Shown here one piece after another: positions 8,036-11,031 of a stretch of DNA of 11,031 bases. Both the position numbers and the translations under genes were made by a program. A model generated the notes under the pieces. That model was not told where the DNA came from. It saw only the letters and a list, made by a program, of their open reading frames with translations, and searched no databases. The stretch's first letter is position 1. Each line of letters starts with the position of its first letter. Source of the DNA: JAICQQ01 sp965651135 (GTDB taxonomy: Bacteria; Myxococcota_A; Polyangia; Polyangiales; Polyangiaceae); contig CBFGRJ010000249.1 of assembly GCA_965651135.1 (NCBI GenBank), positions 1 to 11,031 of the forward strand, written 5' to 3'.

Positions 8036-8081
8036 CGGCAAAGGCCGCGGAAATCCTAAGCCAAAGTCGTGGCTCCGCGGC
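8035..8081 (+). other. Two alternative inverted repeats sharing GCCGC
   Basis: GCCGC (8044-8048) can pair with GCGGC upstream (8035-8039, loop AAAG). Alternatively, as part of GCCGCGGA (8044-8051), it can pair with TCCGCGGC downstream (8074-8081), with a nested AGCC/GGCT inside. The pairings exclude each other. No start codon or T-run is attached to either, so the role is unclear; they may belong to an extended 3' structure of the operon transcript. Confidence 0.3.
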
Positions 8082-8110
8082 AAGCGGTGTCGATTCCAGG
8101 GCGGGGCAGA

Positions 8111-8142
8111 AAGGTCGACCTTGCTCGGACATGGGGCAAGGT
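8111..8142. promoter_or_regulatory. Overlapping palindromes upstream of the lipoprotein gene
   Basis: AAGGTCGACCTT (8111-8122) is a perfect 12-bp palindrome. Its right arm also takes part in a second inverted repeat, ACCTTGC (8118-8124) with GCAAGGT (8136-8142). The pair lies about 165-195 bp before the lipoprotein start in the only sizeable non-coding gap. It could be a binding site for a dimeric repressor or an RNA leader structure. I see no convincing -35/-10 promoter next to it, so the role is a guess from position and symmetry. Confidence 0.3.
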
Positions 8143-8306
8143 GTAAGGCAATACTGGAGGCTTCCGTACGTGCGATCACCATCGAGGAAGTGCTTTGCTC
8201 GCGCCGCTGCAACATGGCACGCGCTCGGGCCCACGCCTGACGGCCATTCGACCTTTCACTTTGGGAAAGCGCCATGCCACCCAGTGACCACTTAGCCACC
8301 GGACCG

Positions 8307-11031
8307 ATGAAACACCTCCAGCTGCTGCTCGGACTGGCGCTGGTCGTGGTCTTCATGGCTGGCGCCGGCTGCCACAAGATCTTCGGCGAGTTCGACGTCG
8401 ACCCCCGCTGGGATCCACCCGAGTCCACGCTCTGCCAAGCAGGTGGCGTACGCTGCAACGAAGAATACCTGCTGACCTGCGGCGAAGATCTGAACAGTTG
8501 GGAGCTCCTGGATACCTGCGCCACGCCCGATCGCTGCGACAGCAGCGATGGAACCTGCAATGTCTGCGAGCCGGCGAGCCTGCGCTGCAACGGTCCGTGG
8601 CGAGAAGAGTGCGCGCCCGACGGTTCTCGCTGGATCCGCCTCGAGGAATGCGACTCGGCGGCCATGTGCAACCCTGCGAGCTGCGGGCAGTGTCCCTCGG
8701 TGGGCGAGGTGGATTGCGTAGCTGCCAACCCGAGCGACCCGACGGCCATGGCCACGGAGCTGGTCCAATGCATCCCCGGGGTCGGTTGGCAGCCGCTCGA
8801 CAGCTGCGATAGCGAGGTGCTCTGCGAGCGCACCGTGGACATCGCCATGAGCGATTTGGGAAGCTTCATGGGCGTGTGCATGGAGCCGGTGTGCAACGTG
8901 GCGGGTGAATTGCGCTGCGTGGACAACCGGCTCGAGCGTTGCTCGCAAGGGCGGCAAATGTGGAATCTGGTGGACACCTGCGACACCTCCGCGGTCTGCC
9001 AGCTCAGGCTACAAGAAGCACGCAATCCGCGCGTGGCCGCCATGATCACCCGGTGCGACGCCCCGTGCGGTCCTGCCGGAAGCTTCCGCTGCGATGGCCA
9101 GCGCCTGCTGCGATGCAGCGACGACCAAACCAGTGAAGACGAGCTCATGGTCTGCCCCGAAGGTCAGTCGTGTGATCCGACCGTGGGCGACTGTCGCGGC
9201 CCTTGCACACCGGGCGATTTCCGCTGCAACGCAGCCACCCTCGAACAGTGCAATGCGAACGAGCAGTGGGAACTGGTCGAAGAGTGCGCGACACGAGCCC
9301 TGTGCTCGGTGACCACCCACGAAGAGACCGGCGTCACCGAGGGAAGCTGCCTACCCGCCGCCTGCGAGGGTTTTCGGTGCGACGCCGAGCGGTTGCTGCG
9401 CTGCAATGACGACCGAACGGCCTGGGTAGAAGCAGCCGTTTGCGCCAGCGAAGAACTTTGCGACCAAGCCAGCGAGCGCTGTAGAACGCCGATTTGTGCG
9501 GACGACGGCATCTTCAGCTGCACGGGGTCGAATGTGCGGCAGGTGTGCGCCAACGGCCAGACCGAGTGGCTAGAGGTTGAGCGATGCCCCGCCGGCACCA
9601 CCTGCAACACCGATCCGGCGGGCGGCCCCAACTGTCTCAGCGAGTGCCCCGACCCGCCCTACGATTGCTTCGGCGCCGTCCGCCGGGTTTGCGACGACTC
9701 CAGCGGCGTCGCCGTCTGGACACCGGAGCGCACCTGCAACACGGTCGAGCTCTGTCAATGCGCCCTGAACGACACCTGCGAGGTCATGGGCGAAGACGGC
9801 AAGTGTGGGCAACCCCTTTGCGGCGAAAATCTGCCCGATTTCAACTGCGACGGTTCGGTGCTGCAGGCTTGCGCCGCAGGTCGTAACGGCTGGGTCGACC
9901 AAACCGACTGCGGCTCGAACGAGCTGTGCGATACCGGCATGGATGGCAACGAGGGCGCTTGCTTGGCCTGCCCCATCGCAGGTGAAGTCCAGTGCTTCAA
10001 CTCGGGTGCATCGCGTAGAACCTGCAGCGCCGATCGCTCCGAATGGACCAGTCAACAAACGTGCAGCTTCGGTTGCGTGAACAATGGCACCGCCGACTAC
10101 TGCGCCGTTTGCTTTGCCGACGAAAAGCGCTGCGACGGCACCAACGACCTGGATACTTGCAGCACCGATCGGCGAAGCCTCGTCGATCACCAAGATTGCC
10201 CGTTCACCTGCCTTCAGGACGGCAACAACGATCGCTGCGCCCCCTGCGCCGAGGGAGAGCGCCGCTGCAATGGCGCCACCGAGCTCCAGCAGTGCTCCGC
10301 CGACTTGACGGAGTTGACTCACCTGGACGATTGCGAATTCAGCTGCATCAACATGGGCCAGGCCGATTTTTGCGGCACTTGTCAAGAGGGCGACAAGCAG
10401 TGCAGCGGCAATTCACTCCAGACCTGCACGGGCGGCGTTTGGGACGCGGGTTCCGCTTGCATGCACACCTGCATCGAAGACGACGACGGCCCGGACTTCT
10501 GCGCGACTGAATGCACGCCCGGCGTGCGCGAATGCGTCTCGTCCGGCGGTGCGGTGCGCGAATGCGCCGCCGATGGAACCTGGAAGGCCAGCACCACCTG
10601 CGACATTGCCTGCATCAACAGCGGCACCCTCGATTTCTGCGCTCCCCAATGCGCCCCCGGCGACACCGAATGCGCCACCGGGTCGAGCGTCAGGACTTGC
10701 AATGCTCAGACCGGGACGTGGGTTTCGGAAACCATGAGCTGCGGAACGGGGACCCCCGTTTGCCACGACGGCACCTGCGTGCAGTGCGACCCGGGGAACT
10801 ACACCAACCGATGCTCGAACTCGACGACCATGCAGTCGTGCTCCATGGCGGGCAACATCATGACGACGAGCTGTTCGGGCGACACCCCGGTGTGCTCCAC
10901 CATCAGCGGCGTGGGTCGATGCACCGAGTGCTCACCCGGAGCCACACAATGCCAGGACGGCACGCTGCGAACGTGCGGCAGCAACGGCACTTGGTCGACG
11001 ACCACCTGCGCCGACGACAAAGTCTGCAACG
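8307..11031 (+). CDS. Cysteine-rich tandem-repeat lipoprotein, partial at 3' end
   Basis: Function unknown. The frame stays open to the window end, giving 908 visible residues. The start MKHLQLLLGLALVVVFMAGAGC looks like a lipoprotein signal peptide, with a basic residue, a hydrophobic core, and AGAGC as a loose lipobox placing the lipidated cysteine at residue 22. ATG 8274 would add 11 polar residues and has GGGAAAG 4 nt upstream, so the start is uncertain. From residue 50 onward the protein is built of about 18 modules, each roughly x-C-x(4-12)-C, then in most cases a tryptophan, then four more cysteines. About 110 of the visible residues are cysteine. An even cysteine count per module and export through the inner membrane suggest disulphide-stabilised domains in the periplasm or on the cell surface. 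Such proteins are frequent in myxobacteria and relatives. Codon use is like that of the operon. The gene shares the strand of the nitrate genes but is separated by hairpins and 284 bp, so it is probably transcribed separately. Confidence 0.85.
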   Translation, partial: MKHLQLLLGLALVVVFMAGAGCHKIFGEFDVDPRWDPPESTLCQAGGVRCNEEYLLTCGEDLNSWELLDTCATPDRCDSSDGTCNVCEPASLRCNGPWREECAPDGSRWIRLEECDSAAMCNPASCGQCPSVGEVDCVAANPSDPTAMATELVQCIPGVGWQPLDSCDSEVLCERTVDIAMSDLGSFMGVCMEPVCNVAGELRCVDNRLERCSQGRQMWNLVDTCDTSAVCQLRLQEARNPRVAAMITRCDAPCGPAGSFRCDGQRLLRCSDDQTSEDELMVCPEGQSCDPTVGDCRGPCTPGDFRCNAATLEQCNANEQWELVEECATRALCSVTTHEETGVTEGSCLPAACEGFRCDAERLLRCNDDRTAWVEAAVCASEELCDQASERCRTPICADDGIFSCTGSNVRQVCANGQTEWLEVERCPAGTTCNTDPAGGPNCLSECPDPPYDCFGAVRRVCDDSSGVAVWTPERTCNTVELCQCALNDTCEVMGEDGKCGQPLCGENLPDFNCDGSVLQACAAGRNGWVDQTDCGSNELCDTGMDGNEGACLACPIAGEVQCFNSGASRRTCSADRSEWTSQQTCSFGCVNNGTADYCAVCFADEKRCDGTNDLDTCSTDRRSLVDHQDCPFTCLQDGNNDRCAPCAEGERRCNGATELQQCSADLTELTHLDDCEFSCINMGQADFCGTCQEGDKQCSGNSLQTCTGGVWDAGSACMHTCIEDDDGPDFCATECTPGVRECVSSGGAVRECAADGTWKASTTCDIACINSGTLDFCAPQCAPGDTECATGSSVRTCNAQTGTWVSETMSCGTGTPVCHDGTCVQCDPGNYTNRCSNSTTMQSCSMAGNIMTTSCSGDTPVCSTISGVGRCTECSPGATQCQDGTLRTCGSNGTWSTTTCADDKVCN
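8451..11031 (+). repeat. About 18 tandem six-cysteine protein modules
   Basis: Protein-level repeats of roughly 42-65 residues; the DNA copies have diverged, so this is not a young tandem array. Typical cores are RCDGQRLLRCSDD, RCNAATLEQCNANEQWEL and RCNGATELQQCSAD. By my count each of the first 17 modules has six cysteines except the ninth, which has eight; the eighteenth is cut by the window end. Fourteen of the 18 carry a tryptophan 4-12 residues after the second cysteine. Modules 1-10 join cysteines 3 and 4 by five residues, modules 11-15 by three, modules 16 and 17 by six and module 18 by five. Confidence 0.85.

Noticed and set aside
8080..8106. GTGTCGATTCCAGG, resembling a tRNA T-loop.
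   Set aside because: No flanking T-stem, anticodon arm or acceptor stem can be formed on either strand.
8215..8221. TGGCACG, a perfect sigma-54 -24 box before the lipoprotein gene.
   Set aside because: The position where the -12 GC must fall reads GG, so the element is incomplete.
7971..8234. Minus-strand frame of 87 codons covering most of the gap 8023-8273.
   Set aside because: It overlaps the 3' end of the nitrate reductase gene, has no recognisable features, and competes with the hairpins.
7988..9148. Minus-strand open frame of 386 codons opposite the lipoprotein gene and the preceding gap.
   Set aside because: It is a Ser-rich shadow of the cysteine-repeat frame, with no ribosome binding site or domain.
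8451..11031. Cysteine modules as chitin-binding peritrophin or TIL-type domains.
   Set aside because: The order of spacings does not fit in any phase: the short C5-x2-4-C6 step is absent from peritrophin-A, and TIL domains have ten cysteines.

Overview
The window reads as a GC-rich bacterial chromosome segment, most likely from a myxobacterium or a related member of the former Deltaproteobacteria (Myxococcota). This is an inference from three things: the GC-rich codon use, a very large cysteine-rich repetitive lipoprotein of a kind common in that group, and the gene types present. No RNA genes, insertion sequences or CRISPR arrays are visible.

Positions 134-8022 hold a compact five-gene plus-strand cluster for assimilating nitrate to ammonium. 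The order is a HemD-family uroporphyrinogen-III synthase, nirB, nirD, a four-cluster ferredoxin fused to a DmsC-like membrane anchor, and a molybdenum nitrate reductase of the NasA/NarB type. The gaps are 48, 17, -4 and 25 nt, so the genes are probably co-transcribed and partly translationally coupled. The proposed flow is: the membrane anchor oxidises quinol; electrons pass through four [4Fe-4S] clusters to the cytoplasmic molybdoenzyme, which reduces nitrate to nitrite; NirBD then reduces nitrite to ammonium with NAD(P)H at a sirohaem. HemD supplies the tetrapyrrole precursor of that sirohaem. No nitrate transporter, sirohaem methyltransferase or regulator gene lies inside the window.

Positions 8023-8306 are non-coding. 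They contain a hairpin centred on the stop codon of the nitrate reductase gene, two further inverted repeats that share sequence with each other, and a pair of overlapping palindromes that could be an operator or leader structure for the next gene.

Positions 8307-11031 encode the start of a predicted secreted lipoprotein that runs off the window end. After a lipoprotein-type signal peptide it consists almost wholly of about 18 tandem modules of roughly 42-65 residues. Nearly all modules have exactly six cysteines, and they fall into three successive blocks by cysteine spacing. It shows no functional link to nitrate assimilation and I cannot assign it a function. Positions 1-133 are too short to interpret.
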